A DNA stretch of 64,000 nt from NCBI GenBank assembly GCA_030740765.1, contig JASLWR010000003.1:56089-120088 (forward strand), written 5' to 3'. The notes beneath the pieces were generated by a model. That model made no database searches and was not told the origin of the DNA. It saw only the letters and a program-made list of their open reading frames with translations. Made by a program: the position numbers and the translations under genes. The stretch's first letter is position 1. Each line of letters opens with the position of its first letter. Origin of the DNA: Thermoplasmatota archaeon (lineage in GTDB: Archaea > Thermoplasmatota > Penumbrarchaeia > JASLWR01). Positions 50,201 to 57,294 of the stretch are shown here, in pieces.

Positions 50201-53200
50201 GGACCCGTGGCAGTTCTCAAGGAAGAGGGACGTTATGGAGAGGCTTTGGAGCTGGTGGAAACGGTGGGCCTATCACTTTCCACAAAGTTGAGGGAAGGTA
50301 TGGGACAGCAGGAAGCGCAGAAGCTTTCGGAAGCGGAACTGGCCTTCAAACAGTTCCAGGAGATGACGGGAGATGAGTCCGAGGTCCTCGGGGCCCATAT
50401 CTTGAAGGCTGGGGAAGCGCTGGCAGCGGGGGATCATTCGGCTCTTGATGAGCACCTGAATGCTTTCTCCCTTATGAAAGAAGAACAGAGCAATCTTCTG
50501 CTGGCACGCAAGTATCAGGATGAACTGAATGGATTTCAGGAGCTCTTCGAAGAGTACCGGGAGGCGGGTCTCGATATTTCCCCGGGTATGGGTATGATCT
50601 CGGATGCGAGATCGAGCATTTCGGAGAACAGCTTTGGCGGGATGCAGGATATTATCTCTCAATTGGACGAATTCAAGGAATCCGCGGCAAATATTCAGGC
50701 AAAGGAGATCGCCAAGACGCATCTGCGGGAAGCGAAGGAACTTCTCGTAGGGGTACGGGCACTGGGAGTGGAGACGGAATCGGACGGCGAGATTTTCCAC
50801 GAAGTACTGGGTGCTGTCAGAGCAAGAGATTTCGTGTCCGCCTGCCGAGCGGCGGTACTTGTCAAGAAAAGCTTGACAAATGCCAAGGTTAAGCATCTTG
50901 AGAACAACACAGACCTATTGCTGGAAGACACGGCAAACCGCCTTGCGGAGGCAGGGGAGCTGGGCCTGGATGTGGCAGCGGTGGAGGACATGATCGGGAA
51001 TGCCCATCTGGAGCTAAGAGAGGGGAAACTCGAACTTGCGGCCAATCTCGCAAAGGATGCGAAAACGAATCTCGACGCTGTATTTGACGAATATTTCCGC
51101 AATAAGTATCTGGAGGCTTCAGCTGATGCGGAGAGTATACTGGCGGATCTGAAGACGCTGGGTGTCAATTGTGGTGAGGCGGAGGAGAAGCTCGTAAACG
51201 CCCGATTACTATTTGACGATGCAAGGATAAAAGAAGGTTTTGTGCTGGTGAAGGAAATTGCGGGGGAAATGGCGCATACCAGGGAGGATTCATTAAGAGA
51301 GCGGGCCGTGAGGGCTCTCGAAGCGGCGAAGGAGGTTCAAGGCAGGTGCAGTGAACTCGGCCTGGGACCAGGTCCGGCAGAAGATATATTGATGAACGCG
51401 CAGGGAAATTTTGAAGCAAACAGTTTTTCCCAAGCCTTCGAGCAGGCCGAAGAGGCGGGGAAAATACTTTTGGAGGCCGAAGAAAAATATCTAAAGAAAG
51501 ATACTTCCGCGCTGATCTCCACCGTCTGGAAGATGATGGGAGAAAGTTCGGAAATGGGACTGGACCTTGGCCCCATTGAGGAAAAGATCGGCATGGCGCA
51601 GGAATCTCTCAAAGAGGGGGACCTCGAGAAGTGCTATTCGCTTGCCATTGAATCAAGAAAGGAACTATCCGAAAAAATAGATGCAAAACTACTTGTTACG
51701 TATGACCAAGAATTAGATGAGATTTCCCGAATTCTGGCCCAAGCAGAAGAGAAGGGAGCGGGTACAGATGACGAGAGAACAATGCTTGCCGGGGTCGAAG
51801 AATTGAAAGCAACGGGGAACTATGTCGAAGCCGTTTCAGCTCTTGAAAAAGTCAAGATTTCCTTAGTCGAAAAGATCGAACTGATACAGCAAGAAGCCAC
51901 TGCAACTGAGATCAGGGAAAAGATCTCATCTCTCGAGGAACTCGAAAGGACGCTTGGAAGGGACCTCGGAGACCTGAAGGGAATGCTACTGTCGAGCCAG
52001 GAGGCGGTGGGAAATAAGGATATTGCAGGGGCTGATGCCTTCCTCCGACAATTTGATGAAGTGATTTCGGAGTACCTTGGAGAGGTGAAAGTGAAGGATT
52101 TCCAGGTAAAGATCGCCGGGCTCGGTGACAGTGTGGACATGCTGGAAGAGATTGGCCTGGATGTGTCGAGGGGGAGGGAGTTGATGTCAACTATAATGGA
52201 AGGGGTGCGGGAAAACGATCTACGATTGATCGAGGCTGGTATCCCGCAGATCGAAGATTTCATCCAGGAGGCTCGGACCAAGGATGCGCGGGAGATCGCC
52301 AAGCAGCACATAGTGGGGATAAAACGCCTCTTCGGGGAGATGAAAGCCAATGGGATCGACACGTCTCAAGAGGATGAGATGCTGAAGGAAGTGGTGGGGG
52401 CCATAAAGGAACAGGACTTCGTATCCGCCATCCAACTGACTATCAAGACCAATGCAAGTCTTTCTACAAAACGGGATCGCCACTACACTGAAGACGTGTC
52501 CGGGCTGCTGACGGAAACCAGGGTCCTGCTGGGTGAAGGTGGCGAGCTGGGCCTGAACACCTCCAAGATGGAGGGCAAGTTGGCCGAAGGTCAAGAGCAT
52601 TTCGAGAACGGTGAGTTCCAGGTGGCTGCTGAACTTGCCCGGCAGGCCAGGGATATGTTCGAAAAGGCCAAGCAACAGCATTACAGGGATTTCACTACTA
52701 ACGCTCTTGCCGAAATACAGCAACTCATGATCGACGAGATGGAATTGGATGTGGACATGGTCGCCGTGGAAGATATGGTGGCCAATGCAAAGCGAAATCT
52801 GGAAAAAGGCAATTTCGAGAGTTCGGCGAAATTTGCTGAAGAAGCGAAAGCAGCCCTGCTTACAGCCCAGAATGAGTATTCCAGGAACAACGCGTCTGCC
52901 GAGATCGAAAGCGTTCGGGCAATGGTGGAAGAAGCTGAGAAACTGGAGCTTGACGTTTCCATTTCCCGCCAAGCGTTGGAGGAGATGGATGAGCATTTCA
53001 ACCAGAGCCGGTTCAGGGACGCTCGAGAAGTGGCCAAAGAGACGCACCGGACGGTACGACAGGCTCTTGATTCGAGATTGAAGGGTGACATCCGGGCGGA
53101 GATAGCAAAGCTATCCACTCTTATGGATGCGGCACGTGATCTGAAGCTTGACATCAGGGAGGACACCTCCATCCTTGCCAGGGTCGAACGTTTGAAAGAG

Positions 53201-56200
53201 CTTGGGAAATATTACGAGGCCATGAGTACGGTGAGGGGGATCGAAACCTCCGTTGCCAACAAAATTCATCTTCATCGGAGGAGAGCCGGCGGCGACAGGT
53301 TGATCATGGCAACCGACAAGATGGCGGTCCTTGAAAGAGAGGTGAAAGAAATTCCGGGATTGGATATGGATATATCAGAGTTAAAGGGTTTATTGACCTC
53401 GGCTACGACAGCCTCGGATGACAGCGACTTCGAGAGTGCGGAAAGTTTCCTTGACGAGTTCTTTGTCGTGGAGGAAAATTACTCCAATAAGGTGCTCACA
53501 ATTGCCTATCCGAAAGAGGCCGATCGGCTCGATGACGAAGTGAAGTCGTTAAAGGAGATAGGTTTAGTCTTAGCAGTGGCCGAGGAACTGGTCAACAGTA
53601 TCAGGGAGAATATCACCGAGGGCCACCTCAAGCCCATCAGAGATCTCCGGAATCAGGTATTGGATATCATAGAAGATTCGGGGAAAGGACCTGCGAAGGA
53701 GATCGCAAAACAGCATATCACCGGTTTGAAAACATCCTTCAAATATTTGAAAGAAAGACAGGTGGATCTGAGCGAAGAAGAAACGCAATTCAGAACGGTC
53801 CTTGTTGCTCTTAAAGATGAAAACTACGTGAAGGGCACCCAATTGATGCTTGGAGTGGAGGAGCAGCTTGGGCAGAAGCGCCAGGATTTCTTCAAGACCA
53901 AGATCGGGGACGTCCTGGCCGACGTGGACAAGATAGTCCGACAGGCTTCTCGGAAAAATCTGGACATACGGGATATCCGCAAGGTGGCTTTCGAGGCTAG
54001 GGCTCTCTTAAAGAGGAAAAAATACGAGAAATCAATGGAGCTGGCTGAAAAGGCCAGGACTCTTTTGACAAATGTATGGCAGAGCTCCCTGGAGGAAAAT
54101 GCACGGCTAGCTCTCGAAGAGATCCATGCGCTGATGGAGGAGAAGAGCGGGAGTTCCCTCGAGCTTGGTGGTGTTGAGGAAATGGTGGGGAAAGCGATGG
54201 GGGAGAACGCGAGCGGTGAGTATATAGCCTGCCTCGAACACGTGGAAGAAGCAAGGTCCACCATCCTGGCGCTTGAGCAGGAGGACCTTATGGGGCTTGC
54301 CACGGAGAGATTGACCAGGGCCATGGATTATATTTCCGAAGCCGAGGAGACGGGAATGTCCACCGAGGAACTGGAGCGTGAAATGGAAAACGCCCAGGGC
54401 CATTTCGACGAAGGTCGATACAATGATACCGTGAATGCCGTGAACAGGATAGAAGAAATGGTTCGAACCGTGAAACTGACAAGGGCGGAAAACAGGGTAT
54501 CATCGCAGTTAAAGGAATTCGATTCATTCATCCGGGATTTGGATACAAAACCGTACCTCTCCGAGGATTACAAGACGGATGTCAGGGGAAAGGTAGGTGA
54601 GGTCCATGAGCTTTTCGAGAACGGTGAATTCCTGGAGGCGGAAGATAGGCTCGGGGACTTAAGAGAGATACTTGAAGGGCTTATGGCAAAGATCAAACTG
54701 GAAGACGAGTTCCGCTCTCTTGTGAAAGAGGCGGGGGACCTCATCGCCCGGGGCAAGGAGAATGAGATGGAGGTTAGTGAGGAGGAAGAGGGTTATAATC
54801 AGGCCTTGACCCGCAAGGAAGAAGGGGATCTTGAAGGAGCCATCACGACTCTTCTCGAGGTGCACGAGAGTCTCATTGGAACCGTTGGTGAACTGCTTGT
54901 GGAAAAAGCGAAGGGATTGTTTGCGGAAACGGAGCGGGTGGTGGAGGAGAGTCGGGATATAATCGAGGATATTTCTGCATTCGAGGACCGCCTGGAGAGA
55001 GCAAAAGAATGTCTTGAGGCGGGTAATCCCGAAGGGTGCATGGTGCTGCTGGGTGAAATTCAGGATCTATTGGATCAACGCAGGGAGAATATGACCATCG
55101 GAGAGGTGGAGGGCAATATAGCCAGGGCAAAAGAGGAGCTGGAGACTACCAAGAATATGGGATTTGACATATTTGAGATCGAGGCTTACATATTCAAGGC
55201 GTTCTCGGCTTTCCAGGAGGGTAACTATCCAATGGCGGACGATCTTGCCAGGAAGGCCATTGAATCTGCTCAGGAACAGCGGGAGGGTGTGGATGAAGGA
55301 AAAATAAGAATAATGCTCAGGAACACCGAGATGCTGTTGGTGGACTGCGGCGAGCTGGAGATCGACATTGGCGTCATGGAGGACGGTATAAGCCGGGCCG
55401 AGCGGTACCTCGAGAGCCGGCGGCTCAAAGATGCAAAGGAATTGACGGAGGAGCTGAACGCCCAGGTGAAGGAGCGGATCGAGATCAAGCTTATAGAGGT
55501 CATACCCCAGCATATTCGTGAGATGTCAGGGCTTATCGACGAAGCTGAGCAGGAAGGGGCAGATATGGAGGATGAGTCCATGAGCCTCATATCCATAGAA
55601 ACGCTGAACGAGGAAGGCAGGTATCTCGGGGCCATGAAACTTATAGGACCCTTAAGGGCTGCCATAGAAGAGAAGATAGGGGCCCAAAAGAAGGAAAAGG
55701 CCACCTCGAAGCTGGAAACTGCCTTTGCGGACTTCAACGAGTACAAAATGACGGCTATTGGCGATTACGACGAGCTGGAAACGGTTCTGGACGAGGCCCT
55801 GAACGCCAGCACGGAGGGTGACGCCGAGGAGATGGAGCGCAAGATCGAGGCATACTACGAGATAAAGAAGGAATACGAAAAGCAGTGGGCCATCGAAAAG
55901 CACACGATCGGTATCGACGACATGGAAAAAAAGCTTTCTTCTATTACGGAACTGGATATCGATATTAGCAACGGTACCGAGCTGGTTGACACGGCAAAGG
56001 AACAGCTCGATTCGGAATCCATGGAGGAGCTGGAGGTCACAATGGAGGAGCTGGAGGGTTTCGTGGGCAGCCTTTTCGAGGATAAGATAAGACCGGAAGC
56101 CCAAGAGAACATCAAGGAGATCGACCGGATAATGGATCGGTTGCGGGAGAAGGGAGTGGAGGTCAAAGAAGAGGAGGAATTATTCTCGGAGATACTTACG

Positions 56201-57067
56201 GCAATGGACGACGAGGATCACGTGAAGGCTCATGCAAAGAGCAGCCGTCTGCGGGTCAGCGTTCGCTCCATATGGGGTCATCGGAGAAAGGACGTTCTCA
56301 GAGACCTCCTGGACGAGCTGGAGGAATTCCTTGGTGAGCTGGAGTCTAATGTGAGCTTCAGCGAGCAGTACAAGGACATGATGAGGGATGCAGTGGATGA
56401 GATCCGGGATCATTTCGATGCGGAGGAATTCGACCTGATGGAGGAGAAGCATGAACTGTTCAAGGGGACCGTTGACGATCTGAAAGCCAAGATGAAGATA
56501 CAGGAAGAGGTGGAAGGTCTGCGCAAGGATGCTGTCAGGTACGGACAGACCGCAGAGGGGATCGCGGCGGATGTAACGGCAGAGCTTGAAGAGCTCAAGA
56601 AGGTGGAGGGTATGGTGGAAAACAAGGAGTTCGAGGATGCCAAATCGCTTCTTGAAGGATTATTAAAGAAAATGAAGAAGAAGATAAACATGCGCCGCAT
56701 GTCCATCGCCAAGATGGTTCTGGAGGACGCGTTATACACATTCAACGACCGGAAGGACAAGATCGATCCCGGCATTGTGAAGACCGCGCAGGGGCTTCTC
56801 TCCGATGCTACGAAGTTATACAAAAAGGGCAAGTTCGAAACGGCGATCAAGATGGCCACGGAGCTAAAGGAGGGTCTGGAGGACGCCGAAGAATTAGCGC
56901 CTGAGGCACCGCCGGAGGAACCGGTGGAGGAAGAGAAACCAAAGCCGAGGAAGGTAAAGCTCACCTGCCCGAAATGCTCGAAATCCTACGTGGCGAAAAT
57001 TGCGAAGACCCCGGCGGTGGCAGTGTGCCCTTATTGTAAATCGAAAGCGGTTATAAAGAATTTGTAG
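35243..57067 (+). CDS. Giant (about 7,274-residue) all-helical repeat protein with C-terminal zinc ribbon
   Basis: One uninterrupted frame of 21.8 kb; GTG at 35234 is an alternative start. The first 30 residues are basic (KKNRSRSPPKRRK); there is no signal peptide and no membrane helix, so it should be cytoplasmic. Nearly all the rest is Glu/Lys/Ala/Leu-rich helix built from modules of about 66 residues, with the recurring pattern LGLDV..VE..L..A......G.YE.A..LA.EA. A diagnostic module (EETG.xYxDL ... DYxxxxxxLxxF) occurs 15 times; another (AKExAKxHFxxTKxLL) 14-15 times. The end is disordered (PEAPPEEPVEEEKPKPRK), then a zinc ribbon CPKCSKSYVAK...CPYCKSK. No enzyme motif is visible. A long spacer, scaffold or filament is the likeliest role. 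It is divergent from endA and has no operon partner. Confidence 0.9.
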   Translation: MTNGYEKKNRSRSPPKRRKETILIDDQWLTRDQIATKIQEMMAAGNTKIGKWADALDNLDARLMVKAENKLEEATGYLKDNKDIIEDISNIKDHIGKARGFLGEKQYETSLDESFEVIDRIDGIRHERYSSEVGELLNEIEEMVNENREMGMDVSITVSIINKTRNLLAKKEYEEALELSQSTGELVRSTQKEFLKNKATSQLSRIKRSLDETRSLGLVTDDIETRFTTLNEHYDREEFRDFLELAGGMETVLKETKDRKNAELLNLELQEFISLTEKAREIGVGIDKERSVASRVDELIQEEGYISAINTIKGQKKSLEDRMRIRRRRNCTQRLRKASRELTDFQKEAKTAFPDMQECRDLAFDALEKEDYNDAEKNLDRFYEAWDQHKLELRLAGCTSELTERLREIDAITLLNIDLPDAADIISRARDGISSNDFESVDASISELDSIISEAKGDRAGELAADQMETSRELLAQMKEKGIDVNELEAIMEEAGEALAGSDNLKAYSLAMEVEAGLTVAKTGALKKATSKLLDEVKILQTRATELWLDMGDVPEKADEAKNRFEDGDYSGAKKLSEEVRTRLTRMLNEKQLEIYQFRFDELSGMSHKAREMKVDISHELDRMSEIEKLGNDEDYDEAIEIIKDCKKVVEKKMRDHEATANEKQLEKAEDELLALEKATGRQFEDLGGLLDMVSSALDDGDYSKMSGILDDFYRIKSGYDAEYAREKYTAQVERVTNEVESLKILEIDLDDAFSLVKKAEDMLSEENFDVLEDILPELGQLLEHIRTKRVKKKTGLIVKEINILFKRLMERGTELDSDKELFNEIVHAIKANDYPKACKLAINSKRLLLKKDKRYTSKEVGTRVKEAKDLFEKMKDQTHLDPQRVDEFKSILKTVEAHLEANELDRGQEALSELTDAEEEMVGEMNKAEEISSLQDKVNELVGNAEKLSIDIEDENGYLDETDGLLANYELDGTIPLLKEVYESLLSKIGLWQRDECKAAIEEAQTRLEECEDIMEDRSMMVSRLDRARQHLEAEEFDLSLELSHEILKEIEGTRVEQWENEIRELLRSSDKLIKETQEMGGDTARVEAIYYKATYYLEKRDHENGKKYASMALDRAMKGRMALDTSAAAVLVDEIRAIRDEAESKDIETDVLDRLVSEAEGHVEEARQEEITVLLARAREESRKAEVSALLRRMRELIEKGVGLWIDVDDYKVTVEEAEEAYEKGDFDLAANLAGDTVNALAKLINSTFREKMELQGKKMVSLLKKTENLGLDTRDESRMLSGIRKMKEEGRYEEATNVLLEAISSLERKNDLQALESAREGLEELEKTAGLETDDLNTLMEKADKALSKGNRKGFAKILDDFHSGKERFVRSLSLKKYSSEITDIETQLDEFEGVGLDVSVPRNILGEVEEALTGNRLDDAKEGLSRLNDIMKDIRLVKIQDLAWENFGKAEESIEETLALHIDVSDGRQLLRQARRAMRQGDYIKGTSISSEVRELCERLRKEGEGEEHSLKIGKARQFLEKLRKFDFLPARLSLDMERAVEAAEVAQDAGKTDELRQRIDDIKKLETATRDDIEKIKDARAKLDELKTLLEEATRQEIDITDDKEDMEEAGELLNEENFQELFALLKDIQGSLTEKIEAVEEKKAVAALKEAGEAFENYRETLRDTEVVETRMAEIKELLDGRRFEEARSISEDLINSMEVSREKTHREELEAALDRLWEYISENEKLGIDTSRAEGLFYKSKYFTEKSDYENANISMNAAKDKAEEGRKEYEREHASASMEEVENLMTAEAGLGIDFSSTEEEMDEANDLFDQGKYRKSWKLAEEIMADLTERITGRYLELISQGKEALNSLINKGKGLGAEMEEGIARLPAVDELRDESEYRKALEQIVDIRALTERQIAARLVIINSDKLEDALAELQELEEESGNKYEDLHGTLADARKAFEGADYDELDSILAEFGDARAEHNAVYLVGKYSLGADELESVVADLTKLGLDMAETSDISSEIRESIEDRDFNAVTKGLEELGREITDASNEKAKMRAKEVIGVTNKLFTEMKKLAVDVKRENKMFKEVLVAVRNRDYVQGIRLTLEAKEGLLHAKREHYREKSSETIGTVEASIDEGRELNIDVTRVEELHGDAMELYGEEDYEEAFKMIDEALSTYGRDRKIYFRDKAGESMELLESLMNQAGGLWIDVDDFQDIYEEVKGDYDEERYEEILEKAEGANSDLTVSIEEKLLENIGTKTGELVKIMEEARGLDVDTGPERELLSDVDELKEEKKYTNIIDLLDDSRNSIEEKIAARLREINSDKLGNMRKELEAFEDETGEDHDDLWKFFESAEKAFNESDYRTQDSIIKEFGKAKADHYRQYLAEKYDKKARELLDESEELEELGLDLAAAGELLETVQENVENFDFSGTEATIDNIKDILENARTEQAKELAKEHFIVTKKLLGELKGKEVDLTEENKAFRLAIAAIKSKDFVTAWRLTRQAEEMARTARGTYYREIAEAELEWSKDMVIEGVDLDLDMELIHECLEKAEEYYEGGEYEKSIHSVGEARSDFQEKRTAYWKERADEALDAVRNKTKEGFELGLEMDDVRTLLTDAESYFEGADYEEAIQLTREAEDKFTALRTDHYREQGRTSIALLDDLLGEGSELGLDTAGIQETHGLVSSFFDQGHYERAIDVAEQAQKEYQKLRQTHFRENTDAVLEVLKKMIGEASEFDVDISAVKENLRNIRSLYEQEKFQETFELSEKSRRELRGDIDSEQLSRLSDELSGLEEEMERARGIDADINGEEEGLSSVEEMKAEGSYRDCIGRVKEIRAATNKKYDLKVAEINAGKLEEAMNSLENFIEETGGEYPGLDELTASAGKALEEMDYASFEEVLERFRTAKKVENQKYLFTKYEGETKELESEMPPLVELGLGLSNTAELVASAREHMESNEFEKVVEALAGIRAGLAEARNVGAKDLAKKHFLSTKAFLGQLRELGIVVEEFDIIFTKAIGAIKGRDFVTSCQLFFEAQESMVEARREYYRENTEETVGTIKKLMDEAAELELNTETFTELDDRVRESYEEGEFEEAHGLAVECSTGLREAVNAELVNIIEGKASEFEGLADAARNIDADLEAEKGRLVETARLREKERFREIIAILEEAISLASLKIEKRTFEMNEEKIKGAKEALEELEFETGENYPDLHSLLEEAGKALAEKDYSDLGARLLEFGDTRERLYISHLVESYNERIAAVEEELGAIREAGIEVPDTGELSGTAREAINGLRFDDAKEILEELDEIIDDAKRVKAKQIAKSNFTETNKLLTKLKRLGIDLTSEEKVFREILGAIKSRDFLKSIQLTRGVRDKLDTVKREHSRKRAVEAIQSLEGMLGDAGKRITDVISVEKIHNKAMEHFEEEDFDNALLMVGQAKQEYEEKRKEFQSEMLTGSMDRLQDLISDARELDIDIGNSERNLDEMKRDFANEKFDSAEELAGDSIAGLESTIEKRYLVIIEERGGELTRAMEEGLGLGVDMKVEKERLSAITDLRAEKQYKEIIVILEECGEAVTSGIADRRLEQYMGNLRENQDSLEGFREETGEAYEDLDSLLDSARTALDREDYEAMEGFIEEFKTTKESHNNRYVANGYAERFGELEQVAGELEELGLSLAEALDLLMVAKENAAAFEFDGIEAKLSDIEAMVERARSVDAKKLARKHFISSKELISEMKTTGVGLEEENRLFREAVTAIKAGEFVKGARLTQRSEKLLREKREHYYIEATETELETVDGFITEARELGLSMDEIVESTREAREFLDERLYPQALTLSRATAAALREILAARMMEILNDEKGILGSKMDAARNLGIDIESVMNAVNMAEECREAGDLRKAIELLRNEMPGLDEAMKGRTREIKERAVEDARKNLAAFVEITGTDYPDLEGFIEKAAMSFEDNNYEETDEHLGMFSEAMAAYERELKAENYRIELRAKEPEIAAITDVGIELTDIFELVSRAAELISRHDFETLEETLALIDAGIEEARKVTAKDAAKERITAAKELFDKLMVTGLELREEKALFGEVLSLIKEGDFVKACKMADGANEMLGQREKEYQRTRAEEALMDAEAALAEIRELDLEAAKVEKSLGEARVFYEWKDYLKSEETARATVERAEFLKEEYRKKRVFVMIEGVEEALKEGVELGIDISSMAVEIADAYGLVNEGNLEEAERLALETKDLFLTARKQGMEEKTTSSFETARNLMENAVELGLDTVSIETMLEYANIHFEDEEYESALELITQSNETLVDMIGGRELEKADSEIAGTESLMEEAGKYSVDVGEYLDRLTRMKKLRNDGAYSEIISIGKEIRESLSGKIDLSRKEINSQRLSEGEVKLEELARETGMDQPGMSETLNAAREALEMGDHEAVEGKLHEFDELMKESHQMQLLSAYSERLDKVSADMVALGEAGIDVVATEELLANVRSDLNARRFEAVDTSIEKIESTVHEASTITARKLAKEYAGGAMKLFTFLGGHGIDLQEEKALFSEVRAHVISERFIDACHLLIRIRSKLKTTEENYYVEQAGLALQGIARSMSEARELELDVGDLEPIESEARAARDSGLFQEALEHSAFIKEKLGSRIGEVRWETVVAELTSLEPVLEEVRAMSMDIGEESAMISEIEALKGGWKFREALEIIAEVKRSLWEKTEDMNRLDKQEKIDAAARSLSELEGMTGKVYDELHGHLSASSRAIEEGDHAAVASILEEFHSARDSCERSYLGDSYGQRFEAFEEELARMLAVGIELSEAVEFIAEIKENISSGNLDRTDEGLAVLGKLLEEARGEGAKEMARTLFAETKQMMIEMKESGVGTENVDGTFRQAVVSIKNGEFLAGCELLLACRKTISMSLEAYYEERAHSAMAVTDELLSEAVGMSIELDDVLGLIENSRNLLVDEDFRESHEISSQAVALVKERIRQRWEYLLSEKTEEVNRIVQESMEFGIEVREELGRLGPVAVLKEEGRYGEALELVETVGLSLSTKLREGMGQQEAQKLSEAELAFKQFQEMTGDESEVLGAHILKAGEALAAGDHSALDEHLNAFSLMKEEQSNLLLARKYQDELNGFQELFEEYREAGLDISPGMGMISDARSSISENSFGGMQDIISQLDEFKESAANIQAKEIAKTHLREAKELLVGVRALGVETESDGEIFHEVLGAVRARDFVSACRAAVLVKKSLTNAKVKHLENNTDLLLEDTANRLAEAGELGLDVAAVEDMIGNAHLELREGKLELAANLAKDAKTNLDAVFDEYFRNKYLEASADAESILADLKTLGVNCGEAEEKLVNARLLFDDARIKEGFVLVKEIAGEMAHTREDSLRERAVRALEAAKEVQGRCSELGLGPGPAEDILMNAQGNFEANSFSQAFEQAEEAGKILLEAEEKYLKKDTSALISTVWKMMGESSEMGLDLGPIEEKIGMAQESLKEGDLEKCYSLAIESRKELSEKIDAKLLVTYDQELDEISRILAQAEEKGAGTDDERTMLAGVEELKATGNYVEAVSALEKVKISLVEKIELIQQEATATEIREKISSLEELERTLGRDLGDLKGMLLSSQEAVGNKDIAGADAFLRQFDEVISEYLGEVKVKDFQVKIAGLGDSVDMLEEIGLDVSRGRELMSTIMEGVRENDLRLIEAGIPQIEDFIQEARTKDAREIAKQHIVGIKRLFGEMKANGIDTSQEDEMLKEVVGAIKEQDFVSAIQLTIKTNASLSTKRDRHYTEDVSGLLTETRVLLGEGGELGLNTSKMEGKLAEGQEHFENGEFQVAAELARQARDMFEKAKQQHYRDFTTNALAEIQQLMIDEMELDVDMVAVEDMVANAKRNLEKGNFESSAKFAEEAKAALLTAQNEYSRNNASAEIESVRAMVEEAEKLELDVSISRQALEEMDEHFNQSRFRDAREVAKETHRTVRQALDSRLKGDIRAEIAKLSTLMDAARDLKLDIREDTSILARVERLKELGKYYEAMSTVRGIETSVANKIHLHRRRAGGDRLIMATDKMAVLEREVKEIPGLDMDISELKGLLTSATTASDDSDFESAESFLDEFFVVEENYSNKVLTIAYPKEADRLDDEVKSLKEIGLVLAVAEELVNSIRENITEGHLKPIRDLRNQVLDIIEDSGKGPAKEIAKQHITGLKTSFKYLKERQVDLSEEETQFRTVLVALKDENYVKGTQLMLGVEEQLGQKRQDFFKTKIGDVLADVDKIVRQASRKNLDIRDIRKVAFEARALLKRKKYEKSMELAEKARTLLTNVWQSSLEENARLALEEIHALMEEKSGSSLELGGVEEMVGKAMGENASGEYIACLEHVEEARSTILALEQEDLMGLATERLTRAMDYISEAEETGMSTEELEREMENAQGHFDEGRYNDTVNAVNRIEEMVRTVKLTRAENRVSSQLKEFDSFIRDLDTKPYLSEDYKTDVRGKVGEVHELFENGEFLEAEDRLGDLREILEGLMAKIKLEDEFRSLVKEAGDLIARGKENEMEVSEEEEGYNQALTRKEEGDLEGAITTLLEVHESLIGTVGELLVEKAKGLFAETERVVEESRDIIEDISAFEDRLERAKECLEAGNPEGCMVLLGEIQDLLDQRRENMTIGEVEGNIARAKEELETTKNMGFDIFEIEAYIFKAFSAFQEGNYPMADDLARKAIESAQEQREGVDEGKIRIMLRNTEMLLVDCGELEIDIGVMEDGISRAERYLESRRLKDAKELTEELNAQVKERIEIKLIEVIPQHIREMSGLIDEAEQEGADMEDESMSLISIETLNEEGRYLGAMKLIGPLRAAIEEKIGAQKKEKATSKLETAFADFNEYKMTAIGDYDELETVLDEALNASTEGDAEEMERKIEAYYEIKKEYEKQWAIEKHTIGIDDMEKKLSSITELDIDISNGTELVDTAKEQLDSESMEELEVTMEELEGFVGSLFEDKIRPEAQENIKEIDRIMDRLREKGVEVKEEEELFSEILTAMDDEDHVKAHAKSSRLRVSVRSIWGHRRKDVLRDLLDELEEFLGELESNVSFSEQYKDMMRDAVDEIRDHFDAEEFDLMEEKHELFKGTVDDLKAKMKIQEEVEGLRKDAVRYGQTAEGIAADVTAELEELKKVEGMVENKEFEDAKSLLEGLLKKMKKKINMRRMSIAKMVLEDALYTFNDRKDKIDPGIVKTAQGLLSDATKLYKKGKFETAIKMATELKEGLEDAEELAPEAPPEEPVEEEKPKPRKVKLTCPKCSKSYVAKIAKTPAVAVCPYCKSKAVIKNL

Positions 57068-57294
57068 GGCGGCGAAGTGTTTAATTCCTCGTAGCCCTAT
57101 ATTTGATGCTGTTTCCTTTTCGTAATCATTGAGTAAAAGCGTTTTGTGGGTTGTAATAAGGATGACTATGTTAGAAGAATGTGAATTTCTAAAAAACGGT
57201 ATTTTAATGAAAAATGTTATGTAATAAGGGAATAAATTCTATTTTGTATAATAATCTAAAAACAGCACTTCCAAATACATTTTTCAAGGGATGT

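Noticed and set aside
35234..57067. The giant frame as an artefact of several joined genes or an open non-coding frame
   Set aside because: Protein-level repeats continue in the same frame and with constant spacing from end to end, there are no internal starts with ribosome-binding sites at module borders, and it ends in a proper zinc ribbon.
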